DNA from: Streptomyces liangshanensis | GTDB lineage: Bacteria > Actinomycetota > Actinomycetes > Streptomycetales > Streptomycetaceae | DNA: 64,000 nt | Direction of reading: 5' to 3' | Assembly (NCBI RefSeq): GCF_011694815.1 | Contig: NZ_CP050177.1 | Span: forward strand, 2,097,001-2,161,000 | Part shown: in pieces, positions 44,131 to 53,355 of the stretch | How positions within the stretch are numbered: the first letter of the stretch is position 1 | Layout of the letters: each line of letters begins with the position of its first letter | Position numbers and translations under genes: made by a program | The notes under the pieces: model-generated | Seen by the model: the letters and a program-made list of their open reading frames with translations, nothing else | What the model was told of the DNA's origin: nothing | The model's database searches: none

Positions 44131-44172
44131 AGGCCATTGCCGGTGGGTGTGTGTCCCGTGCGGCAATGGCCT
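44131..44172. terminator. Hairpin between tsf and pyrH
   Basis: AGGCCATTGCC (44131-44141) pairs with GGCAATGGCCT (44162-44172) around a 20-base loop. Flanking bases (GACGA and TCGTC) add pairs past a bulge. It lies about 90 bases past the tsf stop. Confidence 0.7.
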
Positions 44173-44260
44173 CCTCGTCAGATCTGCGGTCGTCCGTCGC
44201 GTTCGCGTGTGACGACTCCGTAAGACCCTAGCGGGGTCCTGCGTCGAACGCTGTACGGAC

Positions 44261-45115
44261 TCAGATGCCGACCTTGATGCGCGAGAAGCGCTTCAGGGTG
44301 ACACCGGCCTCGTCCAGGACCTTCTGGACCGACTTCTTGTTGTCCTTCGCGAACGCCTGCTCCAGGACGACGACGTCCTTGAAGAAGCCGTTGACGCGAC
44401 CCTCGACGATCTTCGGCAGGGCGGCCTCGGGCTTGCCCTCCTCGCGGGAGGTGGCCTCGGCGACGCGGCGCTCGTTCTCGACGACGTCGGCGGGGACCTC
44501 GTCACGCGTGAGGTACTTCGGCGCGAAGGCGGCGATGTGCTGGGCCACGTCCTTGGCGGCCGTGGCGGCCGTCTCGTCCGAGGCGGAGCCCTTGTCCAGC
44601 TCGACCAGGACGCCCACCTGCGGCGGGAGGTCGGGCATGGTGCGGTGCATGTACGCGGCCACGTAACCGCCGGTGAACTGCGCGAAGCGGTCCAGGACGA
44701 TCTTCTCGCCGAGGTTGGCGTTGGCCTCGTCGACGTACGCCTGGACGGTCTTGCCGGCCTCGATCTCGGAGGCGAGCAGGACACCCAGGTCGGCCGGGTT
44801 GGACGAGGCGACGAACGCGGCGAGCGTGTTGGCGACGGTGATGAACTTGTCGCTCTTGGCGACGAAGTCCGTCTCGCACTTCAGCTCGACGAGCACGCCG
44901 GACGTCTTGTCCTCGGAGATGAGGGAGACGACGGCGCCGTTCTCGGCCGAACGGCCTTCGCGCTTGGCGACGCCCTTCTGGCCCTTCACGCGGAGCAGCT
45001 CGACGGCCTTGTCCACGTTGCCGTCGGCCTCGTCCAGGGCCTTCTTGCAGTCCATCATGCCGGCGCCGGTGAGCTCGCGGAGCTTCTTGACGTCAGCGGC
45101 GGTGTAGTTCGCCAT
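44261..45115 (-). CDS. tsf: Translation elongation factor Ts
   Basis: A 284-residue guanine nucleotide exchange factor for EF-Tu. It begins [19 protein letters not shown] and contains [10 protein letters not shown] and the second core with [12 protein letters not shown]. The ATG at 45115 is clear. Second gene of the rpsB-tsf pair, separated by 105 bases with an internal hairpin. High basal expression is expected. Confidence 0.95.
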   Translation of the reverse strand: MANYTAADVKKLRELTGAGMMDCKKALDEADGNVDKAVELLRVKGQKGVAKREGRSAENGAVVSLISEDKTSGVLVELKCETDFVAKSDKFITVANTLAAFVASSNPADLGVLLASEIEAGKTVQAYVDEANANLGEKIVLDRFAQFTGGYVAAYMHRTMPDLPPQVGVLVELDKGSASDETAATAAKDVAQHIAAFAPKYLTRDEVPADVVENERRVAEATSREEGKPEAALPKIVEGRVNGFFKDVVVLEQAFAKDNKKSVQKVLDEAGVTLKRFSRIKVGI

Positions 45116-45162
45116 GTCTGTGAATCTCTCTCGGAAGTCGAAGATCTACGGGTGGACGGCGG

Positions 45163-45193
45163 GGAGCCGGCGCCGGGGTACGGCACCAGCTCC
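45163..45193 (-). other. Stem-loop in the rpsB-tsf spacer
   Basis: On the transcript GGAGCTGGTGCC pairs with GGCGCCGGCTCC (12 bp, two G-U pairs, 7-base loop). It may be an attenuator or a processing site that sets the S2 to EF-Ts ratio. No T-run. Confidence 0.55.
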
Positions 45194-45220
45194 CGCAGTC
45201 AGCAACCGAACCGGTGAAGG

Positions 45221-46168
45221 TCAGGCCTGCTCGTTGTCCGCAGCCGGGGCGGCAGCCTCGGTCTCGGCCGGGGCGGCGGCCTCGTCGACCTGCTCGGCGT
45301 CGGCGACCTTCTCCGTCTCGGCGGAGGTCTGGACGTCGGCCTCGGCGGCGACGGCGGCGTCGTCGGCGGGCTTCTCGGCGTCGTCCTTCTTCTCGCCCTC
45401 GAGGAGGTCGCGCTCCCACTCGGCGAGGGGCTCGCCGACGGCCTTCTCGCCCGGCTTGGAGTCACCGGTGGCGACGCCGGAACGGGCGATGAGGCCCTCG
45501 GCGACGGCGTCGGCGATCACGCGGGTGAGCAGCGTGACGGAGCGGATCGCGTCGTCGTTGCCGGGGATCTTGTAGTCGACCTCGTCGGGGTCGCAGTTGG
45601 TGTCGAGGATCGCGACGACCGGGATGTGGAGCTTGCGCGCCTCACCGACCGCGATGTGCTCCTTCTTGGTGTCCACGATCCAGACGGCGCTGGGCACCTT
45701 CTGCATCTCGCGGATACCGCCGAGGGTCTTCTCCAGCTTGGCCTTCTCGCGGGAGAGGACGAGCAGCTCCTTCTTCGTGAGGCCCGAGGCCGCCACGTCG
45801 TCGAAGTCGATCTGCTCGAGCTCCTTGAGGCGCTGGAGACGCTTGTAGACGGTGGAGAAGTTGGTCAGCATGCCGCCGAGCCAGCGCTGGTTGACGTAGG
45901 GCATGCCCACGCGCGTCGCCTGCTCGGCGATCGCTTCCTGCGCCTGCTTCTTGGTGCCGACGAACATGACGGAGCCGCCGTGGGCGACCGTCTCCTTGAC
46001 GAACTCGTAGGCGCGGTCGATGTACGACAGCGACTGGAGCAGGTCGATGATGTAGATGCCGTTGCGCTCCGTGAAGATGAATCGCTTCATCTTCGGGTTC
46101 CAACGACGGGTCTGGTGACCGAAGTGGACGCCGCTTTCCAGCAGCTCCCGCATCGTGACGACGGCCAT
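45221..46168 (-). CDS. rpsB: 30S ribosomal protein S2
   Basis: A 315-residue S2 protein. The core (to about residue 240) has the family blocks [27 protein letters not shown] and [14 protein letters not shown]. About 70 Ala/Glu-rich residues follow, an extension common in actinobacteria. The ATG at 46168 has AGGAGT six bases before it. First gene of the rpsB-tsf pair. A likely promoter (-10 TACACT) is 165 bases upstream, and the leader carries a hairpin. Confidence 0.96.
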   Translation of the reverse strand: MAVVTMRELLESGVHFGHQTRRWNPKMKRFIFTERNGIYIIDLLQSLSYIDRAYEFVKETVAHGGSVMFVGTKKQAQEAIAEQATRVGMPYVNQRWLGGMLTNFSTVYKRLQRLKELEQIDFDDVAASGLTKKELLVLSREKAKLEKTLGGIREMQKVPSAVWIVDTKKEHIAVGEARKLHIPVVAILDTNCDPDEVDYKIPGNDDAIRSVTLLTRVIADAVAEGLIARSGVATGDSKPGEKAVGEPLAEWERDLLEGEKKDDAEKPADDAAVAAEADVQTSAETEKVADAEQVDEAAAPAETEAAAPAADNEQA

Positions 46169-46196
46169 GGCCGTACTCCTAGAGGCTCTCGGTTGT

Positions 46197-46220
46197 CGCA
46201 CCCGCCGGACGGCGGATGCG
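46197..46220 (-). other. Hairpin in the rpsB leader
   Basis: On the transcript CGCATCCGCC pairs with GGCGGGTGCG (10 bp, one G-U pair, 4-base loop GTCC). It lies about 30 bases before the S2 start. S2 represses its own synthesis in E. coli, so a leader target is possible. Confidence 0.45.
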
Positions 46221-46332
46221 CCTGACGCCCCGACGCGCTGTGCCACGGAGGACCGAGTAGCGCGGCCGGCGGCTCGAAGAGGCCGCTGGCGGGGCGTGCG
46301 AAGTCGACCCGGTGACCCGGATCGCCACATGA

Positions 46333-46338
46333 AGTGTA
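46333..46338 (-). promoter_or_regulatory. Probable rpsB promoter -10 box
   Basis: TACACT on the minus strand matches the primary-sigma -10 well. No strong -35 box was identified upstream. A start there would give a leader of about 155 bases. Confidence 0.45.
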
Positions 46339-46445
46339 CGGGACCCGCGCACCCCCGAGTGACGGCGATATCCACAACCGGGGCGCTGTCCACAGATCCG
46401 GGGTGTGATCGGCGGGGGTGGGGTGGTGGGGGCGAGCCTGTACGC

Positions 46446-46991
46446 ATGCGCACCGCTCTCCTCCTGACCCTGACCCTGCTCACCCCCTCCCCGCTCACGC
46501 CCTCGGCCGCCCCCACCCCTGCCACCCCTCCCGCCGTCTGGCCCGTGACCCCGGCCTCGGTCGTACGGGCATGGGATCCGCCCGCCTCCCCGTACGGCCC
46601 CGGCCACCGGGGGATCGACCTGGCCGCGCCCCCGGGCACCCCGGTACGGGCCGCGGCGGCGGGGCGGGTGCTGTACGCGGGGCAGGTGGCGGGGCGCGGC
46701 GTCCTGTCGATCACGCTCACGAGCCCGCCCACGAAGCCGGGCGCCCCACCCCTCCGCATCACCTACGAACCGGTGGACGCCCTGGTCACCCGAGGCACGG
46801 AGGTCGAGGCGGGCGAGCTGGTGGCGAGGCGCTCACTGTCCGCGTCCCACTGCGCGACGGAGTGCCTGCACTGGGGCCTACGCAGCGGCGACACGTACCT
46901 GAACCCGGTGTCCCTACTCTCCCACTCCGAACTGACCCGCCCCCCACCCCGCCTACTCCCCACGCTCAGCGTCCCCCTCCCCAAGCAATGA
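46446..46991 (+). CDS. Secreted M23-like peptidase domain protein
   Basis: A 181-residue protein. A signal peptide ([14 protein letters not shown], cleavage near residue 22) is followed by a LytM fold with [21 protein letters not shown]. The first zinc ligands (HRGID) are present. The terminal HxH reads CLHWG, with Cys replacing the first His. This variant occurs, as I recall, in a Streptomyces group; activity is uncertain. It may cut or bind peptidoglycan. It diverges from rpsB. The Cys pair in SHCATEC could form a disulphide outside the cell. Confidence 0.8.
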   Translation: MRTALLLTLTLLTPSPLTPSAAPTPATPPAVWPVTPASVVRAWDPPASPYGPGHRGIDLAAPPGTPVRAAAAGRVLYAGQVAGRGVLSITLTSPPTKPGAPPLRITYEPVDALVTRGTEVEAGELVARRSLSASHCATECLHWGLRSGDTYLNPVSLLSHSELTRPPPRLLPTLSVPLPKQ

Positions 46992-47352
46992 CAGCCTCAC
47001 CAATCGTCCTCAATCGCCGGACGGGCTGGGGGGCCGGTGGGCCGCGCGGGTCACCGCTTTGTCCTCAATCGCCGGACGGGCTTGATGGTGCCCGCTGCGG
47101 GCGGGTTTCGATCCGCGGGCCGGTTGCCGGGGGTCGGGCAGGGGTCGTGTCCTGCACTGCATGTTTTACGTCGCGCGCAACCCCTCTCAAGCCCGTCCGG
47201 CGATTGAGGACATCCTTGACCCGCACGGGCAACGGACCGGAGCCAAAATCAGCCCGTCCGGCGATTGAGGACATCGGTGAGCCGCGCACGCGCACCGGGC
47301 CGACGCACAACCAAGCCCGTCCGGCGATTGAGGACGCGTGGGGCTGGGCCGA
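46992..47352. other. Intergenic gap of 361 bases filled by repeat island 3
   Basis: Between the stops of the convergent M23-like and TetR genes. Apart from the repeat island (47006-47335) only a few flanking bases remain. No gene or promoter is seen. Confidence 0.8.
47006..47335. repeat. Composite inverted-repeat island 3
   Basis: Two forward units (47006-47027 and 47061-47083), a core, and three inverted units (47189-47211, 47251-47272, 47313-47335) with an exact 62-base period. The core has GGTGCCCGCTGCGGGCGG, a G-rich stretch, and a 29-base block (47148-47176) identical to island 1. This is the most complete of the four islands. Confidence 0.93.
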
Positions 47353-47934
47353 CTACGGGTGGACGCCTCGTAGGACCATGGCCACCGTCGTTTCCGCGAC
47401 CTCCGTCGGGGTTTCGGCGGCGCCCAGCTCGATACGACGGACCGCCGCGTCCACCATCCCCTGCACCAGCATCGCCGCCAACCGCGGCCTCTCGTGTCCC
47501 AGGTCCGCGAGCGCTTCGACGATCATCGCGATCAACCCCCCGTGCGCCGCCCGGATCTGTTCCCGCGCGCCCGCGTCCAGTTCGCTCGCCGAGATCGCGA
47601 CCACCGCGCGGTGGTGGCGGTCGCCGACCAGCGCGAGCTGCGTCCGTACGTACGCCTCGACCTTCGCCTCCGGCGCCCCCACCCCCGCCATCGCCGCCTC
47701 GACCTCCGCCGCCCAGACCGGGAAGTCGACGGTGCACAGCTCCTCGACCACGGCCGCGCGCGAACGGAAGTACTCGTAGACCGACGACCTGGCGAGCCCC
47801 GTGCGCTCGGCGAGGGCCGGGAAGGTCAGCGCGTCCGTACCGCCTTCCGACAGAAGGGAGCGTGCGGCGTCCAGCAGGGCGCCTCGCTGCATCGTCCGGT
47901 GCTCGGCCACGGAGGCCGCTCGAATCCTGGGCAC
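47353..47934 (-). CDS. TetR-family transcriptional regulator
   Basis: A 193-residue regulator. The N-terminal helix-turn-helix spans about residues 18-62 (LSEGGTDALTFPALAERTG, LARSSVYEYF). The C-terminal ligand domain is not one I can assign. The GTG at 47934 begins 37 bases downstream of the whiG stop, so the gene may be read with whiG. Its neighbours give no obvious target besides itself. Confidence 0.85.
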   Translation of the reverse strand: MPRIRAASVAEHRTMQRGALLDAARSLLSEGGTDALTFPALAERTGLARSSVYEYFRSRAAVVEELCTVDFPVWAAEVEAAMAGVGAPEAKVEAYVRTQLALVGDRHHRAVVAISASELDAGAREQIRAAHGGLIAMIVEALADLGHERPRLAAMLVQGMVDAAVRRIELGAAETPTEVAETTVAMVLRGVHP

Positions 47935-47971
47935 GGTTCCACTCTACGGATGCCGACGCGCCCCTCCCCCG

Positions 47972-48808
47972 TCAGCGGCCGACGTCGGCCAGCTTCGCCC
48001 GCAGTTGCAGCACGGACTTGGTGTGGATCTGGCTGACCCGGCTCTCCGTGACACCCAGGACGTTCCCGATCTCGGCGAGCGTGAGCCCCTCGTAGTAGTA
48101 GAGCGTGACCACCGTCTTCTCCCGGTCGGGGAGCGTGTTGATCGCGCGGGCGAGCAACCGCCGCAGCTCCCGCCCCTCGGCGACCTCCACCGGGTTGTCG
48201 GCGGCGGTGTCCTCCAGGGTGTCCATCAGGCTGAGCCGGTCGCCGCCCTCGCCGCCGACATGCAGCAGCTCCTCCAGCGCCACCACGTTCGCCAACGACA
48301 ACTGGCTGAAAACGGCGTGCAGTTCCTCCAGCGCGATCCCCATCTCGGCGGCGACCTCGCTCTCGGAGGGCGTGCGGCGCAGCTGCGCCTCCAGGGTGGC
48401 GTAGGCGCGCTCGACGGCCCGTGCCTTCTGTCGTACGGAGCGGGGGATCCAGTCCAGGGCGCGGAGTTCGTCGATCATCGCGCCGCGGATGCGGGTGATC
48501 GCGTAGGTCTCGAACTTGATCGACCGCTCGATGTCGAACTTCTCGATCGCGTCGATCAGGCCGAAGACGCCGGAGGAGACGAAGTCGGCTTGCTCGACGT
48601 TGGACGGCAGCCCCACGCTCACCCGGCCCGCGACGTACTTCACCAGCGGTGAGTAGTGCAGGATCAACTGCTCCCGCAGCCGGCCGTCGCCCGTGGTCTT
48701 GTACGACCGCCACAGCTCGTCGAGAGACGTGGGCGCGGGGGGCCGCACGGCGCCCCGGGCAGCGGGGGGCGCCGCCGCGCGGTCAGACCCGGAGGTGTGC
48801 TGGGGCAT
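47972..48808 (-). CDS. whiG: Sporulation RNA polymerase sigma factor WhiG
   Basis: A 278-residue sigma factor of the flagellar/FliA type, close to the ~280 of WhiG. Region 2 has [18 protein letters not shown] and [17 protein letters not shown]; region 3 has [16 protein letters not shown]; region 4 has [18 protein letters not shown] and [14 protein letters not shown]. In Streptomyces it commits aerial hyphae to sporulation, switching on whiH and whiI, and is held by the anti-sigma RsiG with c-di-GMP. The ATG at 48808 (MPQHTSG) is chosen. The long frame upstream is not coding. A 188-base gap separates it from dprA. Confidence 0.94.
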   Translation of the reverse strand: MPQHTSGSDRAAAPPAARGAVRPPAPTSLDELWRSYKTTGDGRLREQLILHYSPLVKYVAGRVSVGLPSNVEQADFVSSGVFGLIDAIEKFDIERSIKFETYAITRIRGAMIDELRALDWIPRSVRQKARAVERAYATLEAQLRRTPSESEVAAEMGIALEELHAVFSQLSLANVVALEELLHVGGEGGDRLSLMDTLEDTAADNPVEVAEGRELRRLLARAINTLPDREKTVVTLYYYEGLTLAEIGNVLGVTESRVSQIHTKSVLQLRAKLADVGR

Positions 48809-48996
48809 GCGTTGCCTTGAGCCGTTCTGCTGTGACGTGCGGGGGGACATCTTTCTGGGCCGGAATCCAGGTGAGCGTAGCGTGACTGGGAAGTAGCGGT
48901 GCGCGAGGAACGGGCGACGCCGGCGCCGGCCCCTCGGGCGCCGCGAACAGATCGGGGAGCGGCGCCGCTCACACCTTTTCACCCGAATGCCCCAGG

Positions 48997-50178
48997 TCAA
49001 GTACCGCCTCGCCGCGCCGCGCCCGCCGGTGTCGGGCGCCGGGCCAACTGCCAGCCGTCGCCGTGCCGTTCGACGAAGCCCAACGAGTGGAGTTCGTAGA
49101 GCCTGCCGAGCGCCTCGTCGGTGGTCGTGCCGGCCCCCCGGGCGATCTCCCGTCCGTCGGCGGCCCCCTGGGCGGGCAGCGCCTCCAGCACCCGCGCGCT
49201 GTCGGGGTGCAGCAGGTCCCTGGGCACGACGGGGCCGCGCCGTTTCGGTGCGAGATCGCCGATGTCGCCGACGAGCTCGGCGACTTCGGCGGCGTCCGTG
49301 ACCAGCACTCCTTCGCCGCGGAGCAGTTCGTGCACCCCGGCCGAGAGGCCGCTCGTGGCGGGCCCCGGGACGCCCATCGTGAAGCGGCCGAGCCGCTGCG
49401 CGCAGCGGGCGGTGACGAGCGATCCGCTGCGGTACTCCGCCTCCACGACGACGGTGCCCCGGGTGAGCGCGGCGATCACACGGTTGCGCAGGACGAACCT
49501 GCTGCGGGTGGGGTGGGCGCCGGGTGGCAATTCGCCGACGACCAGTCCCTGTTCGGCGATGCGTCCGATCAACTCGGCGTGACCCCGGGGGTAGACGACG
49601 TCGACGCCGCAGGCCAGGACGGCGACGGTCGCCCCGCCCGCCGACAGGGCGCCCCGGTGGGCCGCGCCGTCCACGCCGAACGCCGCGCCGGACGTGACGA
49701 CCCAGCCGCGCTCGGCGAGTCCGGAGCCCAGCACGGCCGCCATATGTGCCCCGTACGGAGTACACGCCCGGGCGCCGACCAGGGCGACGGAGCGCAGCGA
49801 CCAGAGCCGCAGATCCGGCCTTCCCCGCACCCAGAGCCCGACCGGCCGCCCCTCGCCGAGGTCGTCGAGCTGGCTGGGCCACTCCGGGTCGCCGGGGCAG
49901 ACGAAGCGCCCGCCGAGCGCGTGCACGGCCGCGAGGTCCCGCTCGGGCCTGGCGGCGGCGGCCCGGGCCCGGCAGCCCGCCAGCCGTTGGTCGCCGACGC
50001 CCGTCAGCTCGTCGCGTCCGTCGTCCCCGGAGGTGAGGCGGGCGAGGAGCCCGACGGCCCCGAACTCCGCCAGCCACCTGCCCCCGTGCTCGTCCCCCGG
50101 CTCCAGCACCCGCGTGAGCGCCGCCCGCGCCAGCCGCTCGCGCGGCGTGACCCCGCCGCCCACCTCGTCGCCCGTCAT
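48997..50178 (-). CDS. dprA: DNA-processing protein DprA
   Basis: A 393-residue single-stranded DNA-binding protein that loads RecA on incoming DNA. The Rossmann core has [45 protein letters not shown] and [14 protein letters not shown]. The C-terminal winged-helix type domain follows. Its ATG at 50178 overlaps the comM stop by four bases (ATGA). Streptomyces is not known to be naturally competent, so its cellular role is open. Confidence 0.92.
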   Translation of the reverse strand: MTGDEVGGGVTPRERLARAALTRVLEPGDEHGGRWLAEFGAVGLLARLTSGDDGRDELTGVGDQRLAGCRARAAAARPERDLAAVHALGGRFVCPGDPEWPSQLDDLGEGRPVGLWVRGRPDLRLWSLRSVALVGARACTPYGAHMAAVLGSGLAERGWVVTSGAAFGVDGAAHRGALSAGGATVAVLACGVDVVYPRGHAELIGRIAEQGLVVGELPPGAHPTRSRFVLRNRVIAALTRGTVVVEAEYRSGSLVTARCAQRLGRFTMGVPGPATSGLSAGVHELLRGEGVLVTDAAEVAELVGDIGDLAPKRRGPVVPRDLLHPDSARVLEALPAQGAADGREIARGAGTTTDEALGRLYELHSLGFVERHGDGWQLARRPTPAGAARRGGT

Positions 50179-51836
50179 ACCGGCCCCCCGCCCGCGACCC
50201 GGGTGTCCGCGCCCGCCGACTCCCCCACGACCCCGGCGCCCCGGGCGATCCCGGTCCGCAGCTCCAGGGCCAGGTCGACGTCCCGCGCGTCGGGGCAGGC
50301 GTGCCCGGCCAGGTCCGCGACCGTCCAGGCCACCCGCAGCACCCGGTCCAGGCCCCGCGCCGTCAGCAGACCCCGCTCCAGGTCGCGCTCCGCCGTCTCC
50401 AGCGCTCCCGGCGCCACCGGCCAGCGGGTCCGCAGCTCGTGCCCCGGAACCTCGCTGTTGACGGCCCAGGGCGTGCCCGCCAGCCGCACCGCCGCCCGGG
50501 CCCTGGCCTCCCTGACCCGGGCGGCGACCACCGCCGTGGACTCCCCGCGCCCGCCCTGTCCCACCAGGTCGGCGCGGTGGACGGGCTGCACCTCGACCCG
50601 CAGGTCCACCCGGTCGAGCAGCGGGCCCGACAGCCGTGCCTGGTAGCGCCGGATCGCCGAGGGCGGGCAGTCGCACCCGGCCCCGTGGAGCGTGTGGCGC
50701 CCGCAGGGGCACGGGTTGGCGGCCAGGACCATCAGGAAGCGGGCGGGCAGCCGTACCACCCCCGCCGCGCGCGCCACCACCACATGGCCCGACTCCAGGG
50801 GCTGGCGCAGCGCGTCCAGGGCCCGCCCGGAGAATTCCGGGGCCTCGTCCAGGAAGAGGATGCCGCGGTGCGCCAACGACACCGCTCCCGGTCTCGGCAT
50901 CCCGTTGCCGCCGCCCACCAGGGACTGCATCGTCGCCGAGTGGTGCGGCGCGCAGTAAGGGGCCGAACGGACGAGCGGTTCGCCGGGCGGCAGCATGCCC
51001 GCCACCGAGTGCACGGCCGTGACCTCCAGGGATTCCTGCTCGGTCAGGGGTGGCAGCACCCCGGCCAGCCGCTCCGCGAGCATCGTCTTGCCCGCGCCGG
51101 GCGGCCCGTGCAGCAGCAGGTGGTGCCCGCCCGCCGCGGCCACCTCCAGCGCCGTGCGCGCCGCGGTCTGGCCCGCCACGTCGGCCAGGTCGGGCCGGTG
51201 CCCGTCCCGCTCCCCCAGCCTCGAGGCCAGGCCCGTGCCGACCCCGGCGCCGGGCACCATCAGCCCCGCCAGGAGGGGGTCGGGGCGGCCCTCGCCCGTC
51301 TCGGCCGGTTCGTCGGGCACCGGCTCGTCGCTCAGGATCGCGATGAGCTGGCGCAGCGTCCGGACCCCCAGGACCGAGACGCCCGGGACCAGCGAGGCCT
51401 CCCCGGCGGTCCGCTCCGGGACGACCACCTGCCGGTACCCGGCCTCGGCCGCGGCGAGCACCGCGGGCAGCACCCCCCGCACCGGCCTGACGCGCCCGTC
51501 GAGCCCCAGCTCCCCGATGAGCACCAGGTCCGCGATGGCCCGGGGGTCGAGGCGCTCCGCCGCCCCGAGGATGGCGACGGCGACGGCCAGATCGAAGCCT
51601 GAACCGCTCTTGGGCACCGAGGCCGGGCTCAGCCCGACCGTGAGCTTCTTCTGCGGCCACTCGCCCCCGGAGTTGACCACGGCGGCCCGCACCCGGTCCC
51701 TGCTCTCGACGAGGCTCTTGTCCGGCAGCCCCACCAGGGTGAACGCCGCGACCCCGGGCTCCAGGTCCGCCTGCACCTCCACCACCACGCCCTCGACGCC
51801 CACCAGCGCCACCGAGCAGGCCCGCGCGAACCCCAT
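50175..51836 (-). CDS. comM: YifB/ComM-family Mg-chelatase-like AAA ATPase
   Basis: A 553-residue ATPase. The N-terminal Lon-substrate-like domain begins [15 protein letters not shown]. Walker A is [10 protein letters not shown] and Walker [29 protein letters not shown] is the Cys-rich family block. ComM is a helicase that aids branch migration in recombination of taken-up DNA. The ATG at 51836 shares one base with the yraN stop. The usual actinobacterial order yraN-comM-dprA is seen. Confidence 0.92.
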   Translation of the reverse strand: MGFARACSVALVGVEGVVVEVQADLEPGVAAFTLVGLPDKSLVESRDRVRAAVVNSGGEWPQKKLTVGLSPASVPKSGSGFDLAVAVAILGAAERLDPRAIADLVLIGELGLDGRVRPVRGVLPAVLAAAEAGYRQVVVPERTAGEASLVPGVSVLGVRTLRQLIAILSDEPVPDEPAETGEGRPDPLLAGLMVPGAGVGTGLASRLGERDGHRPDLADVAGQTAARTALEVAAAGGHHLLLHGPPGAGKTMLAERLAGVLPPLTEQESLEVTAVHSVAGMLPPGEPLVRSAPYCAPHHSATMQSLVGGGNGMPRPGAVSLAHRGILFLDEAPEFSGRALDALRQPLESGHVVVARAAGVVRLPARFLMVLAANPCPCGRHTLHGAGCDCPPSAIRRYQARLSGPLLDRVDLRVEVQPVHRADLVGQGGRGESTAVVAARVREARARAAVRLAGTPWAVNSEVPGHELRTRWPVAPGALETAERDLERGLLTARGLDRVLRVAWTVADLAGHACPDARDVDLALELRTGIARGAGVVGESAGADTRVAGGGPV

Positions 51837-52213
51837 CAGGCCACCCCCCGCGCGTGCTCGACCACGGCCGCGCCCCGCCGGGGCAGGACCACCCCGATCA
51901 GGTCGATGCGGACCCCACCGGGCGGCGGGCCGCCGCACCGCTCCAGCCAGCAGGCCGCCAGCCGTCTCAGCCGGTCCGCCTTGACCGGGGTGACCGCGGC
52001 CATCGGATGGACGAACGAATCCTCCCTGCGGGTCTTCACCTCGCAGACGACCAGCACCTCACCGCCCCCGGCGTCCTCGTCCCGGGCCACGATGTCGATC
52101 TCGCCCGTCCTGCCGCACCGCCAGTTCCTCGCCAGCACGGTCATCCCGGCCTCGGCCAGCCGCCGCACGGCCAGCTCCTCGCCGTAGCGTCCCAACGCCC
52201 CCGTCGCGTTCAT
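51836..52213 (-). CDS. yraN: YraN family (UPF0102) endonuclease-like protein
   Basis: A 125-residue protein of the PD-(D/E)XK fold. The catalytic set is in GEIDIVARD and [13 protein letters not shown]0102 members sit beside comM and dprA in many genomes and are taken as Holliday-junction-type nucleases without clear proof. Start ATG 52213. First gene of the yraN-comM-dprA run. Confidence 0.9.
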   Translation of the reverse strand: MNATGALGRYGEELAVRRLAEAGMTVLARNWRCGRTGEIDIVARDEDAGGGEVLVVCEVKTRREDSFVHPMAAVTPVKADRLRRLAACWLERCGGPPPGGVRIDLIGVVLPRRGAAVVEHARGVA

Positions 52214-52335
52214 CTCGGCACCACCTCCGGCACCGACTCTGCCGCGTCCGCCCGAAGCGAGTGGATCTTGGTGGACAACTCAGGCGTTGTGGAAAACTCG
52301 CTCACCCGTGCGAGTGACGCGAGCCGTACGACGAA

Positions 52336-52373
52336 CGGGCGTGCCCCGGGGGATCAGCCCCGGGACACGCCCG
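52336..52373. terminator. Hairpin terminator between DUF2469 gene and yraN
   Basis: CGGGCGTGCCCCGGGG (52336-52351) pairs with CCCCGGGACACGCCCG (52358-52373) with one mismatch, 6-base loop. It lies 45 bases past the stop of the DUF2469 gene. Confidence 0.8.
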
Positions 52374-52417
52374 CCTGTCGTCCGGTCGCGCGTTCCGTCA
52401 CGCGCCGGTCATGCTCT

Positions 52418-52726
52418 TCAGCCTCCGGGCAGTTCGAGATCGCTCTTGTTCAGCTCCTCGATGTTCACGTCCTTGAACGTGAGCACCCGTACCTGCTTGA
52501 CGAACCGGGCAGGTCTGTACATGTCCCAGACCCACGCGTCCGCCATCGTCACCTCGAAGAAGACCTCTCCCTGTACGGAATGCACCTGCATCTCGTAGTC
52601 ATTGGTGAGGTAGAAGCGACGCTCGGTCTCGATCACATATTTGAACAGACCGACGACATCGCGGTACTCCCGGTAGAGCTTCAGCTCCATCTCGGTCTCG
52701 TACTTCTCGAGGTCCTCGGCGCTCAT
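52418..52726 (-). CDS. DUF2469 domain-containing protein
   Basis: A 102-residue acidic, soluble protein, MSAEDLEKYETEMELKLYRE at the start. DUF2469 is conserved across actinobacteria next to the signal peptidase and yraN genes; I know no function. Aromatic-rich strands (VIETERRFYLTNDYEMQ, AWVWDMYRPARF) suggest a compact beta fold. No frameshift or truncation is seen. It begins 56 bases after the NUDIX stop, so they may share a transcript. Confidence 0.9.
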   Translation of the reverse strand: MSAEDLEKYETEMELKLYREYRDVVGLFKYVIETERRFYLTNDYEMQVHSVQGEVFFEVTMADAWVWDMYRPARFVKQVRVLTFKDVNIEELNKSDLELPGG

Positions 52727-52782
52727 GGCAATGTTCCCCTTCAGCCGTACGTCCCCCTATTGTGCTCCGGTCCCCCGCGCCC

Positions 52783-53355
52783 CTAGACGATTTCGGGGGC
52801 GAGGACCACCGGTTCATCCGGGGGACCCTCGTCGAGCAGCGTGCGAAGCAGCTCGGCGAGCCTGGTCGGATACACCGTCTCACGTGCCGCCAGCAGTTCG
52901 GCGGAGGTCCACCACCTCAGCCCCGCGACACTGCGCCGCTCCAGCTCGGTCAGGCCGCCGGGGGCCGTCACGGTCTGCGTCGTACGCGCCAGGAAGTACC
53001 ACTCGTCCTGGTCCCAGCGCCGCCCGTCGAACGGGAACGAGCACTGCCGGTGCCACAGCACGGGACCCAGCTCGACCTGTGTGATCCCTGTCTCTTCCAC
53101 GAGCTCCCGCAGCGCGGCCTCCTCGCGGCTCTCGTCGCCCTCCAGGCCCCCGCCGGGCGTGAACCACCAGGTGTCGGCCGGATCGTCCGGCTCGTAGCCG
53201 TGCAGCAGCAGGATCCGGTCCTCCGGATCGAGCAGCACCACCCGGGCCACCTTCCGCAGCGGCCCCTCACCGAACCCGAACCCCGCGCCGGCCCCGGATC
53301 CGGACTCCAATCCAGACCCCAACCCCGACCCCGACCCGCCCTCAGACTCCGCCAC
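52783..53355 (-). CDS. NUDIX hydrolase
   Basis: A 190-residue hydrolase. The Nudix box GGLEGDESREEAALRELVEE is complete (residues ~69-88), with the metal-binding REEL-type glutamates. The first 30 residues are Gly/Ser repeats. Substrate open (nucleoside diphosphate derivatives). The start lies within the last codons of sipZ, so it is part of the sip operon. Confidence 0.87.
   Translation of the reverse strand: MAESEGGSGSGLGSGLESGSGAGAGFGFGEGPLRKVARVVLLDPEDRILLLHGYEPDDPADTWWFTPGGGLEGDESREEAALRELVEETGITQVELGPVLWHRQCSFPFDGRRWDQDEWYFLARTTQTVTAPGGLTELERRSVAGLRWWTSAELLAARETVYPTRLAELLRTLLDEGPPDEPVVLAPEIV

Noticed and set aside
48957..48970. Palindrome GAGCGGCGCCGCTC as a whiG operator.
   Set aside because: It lies 27 bases past the dprA stop in a GC-rich stretch and is more simply part of its terminator; not distinct enough to list.
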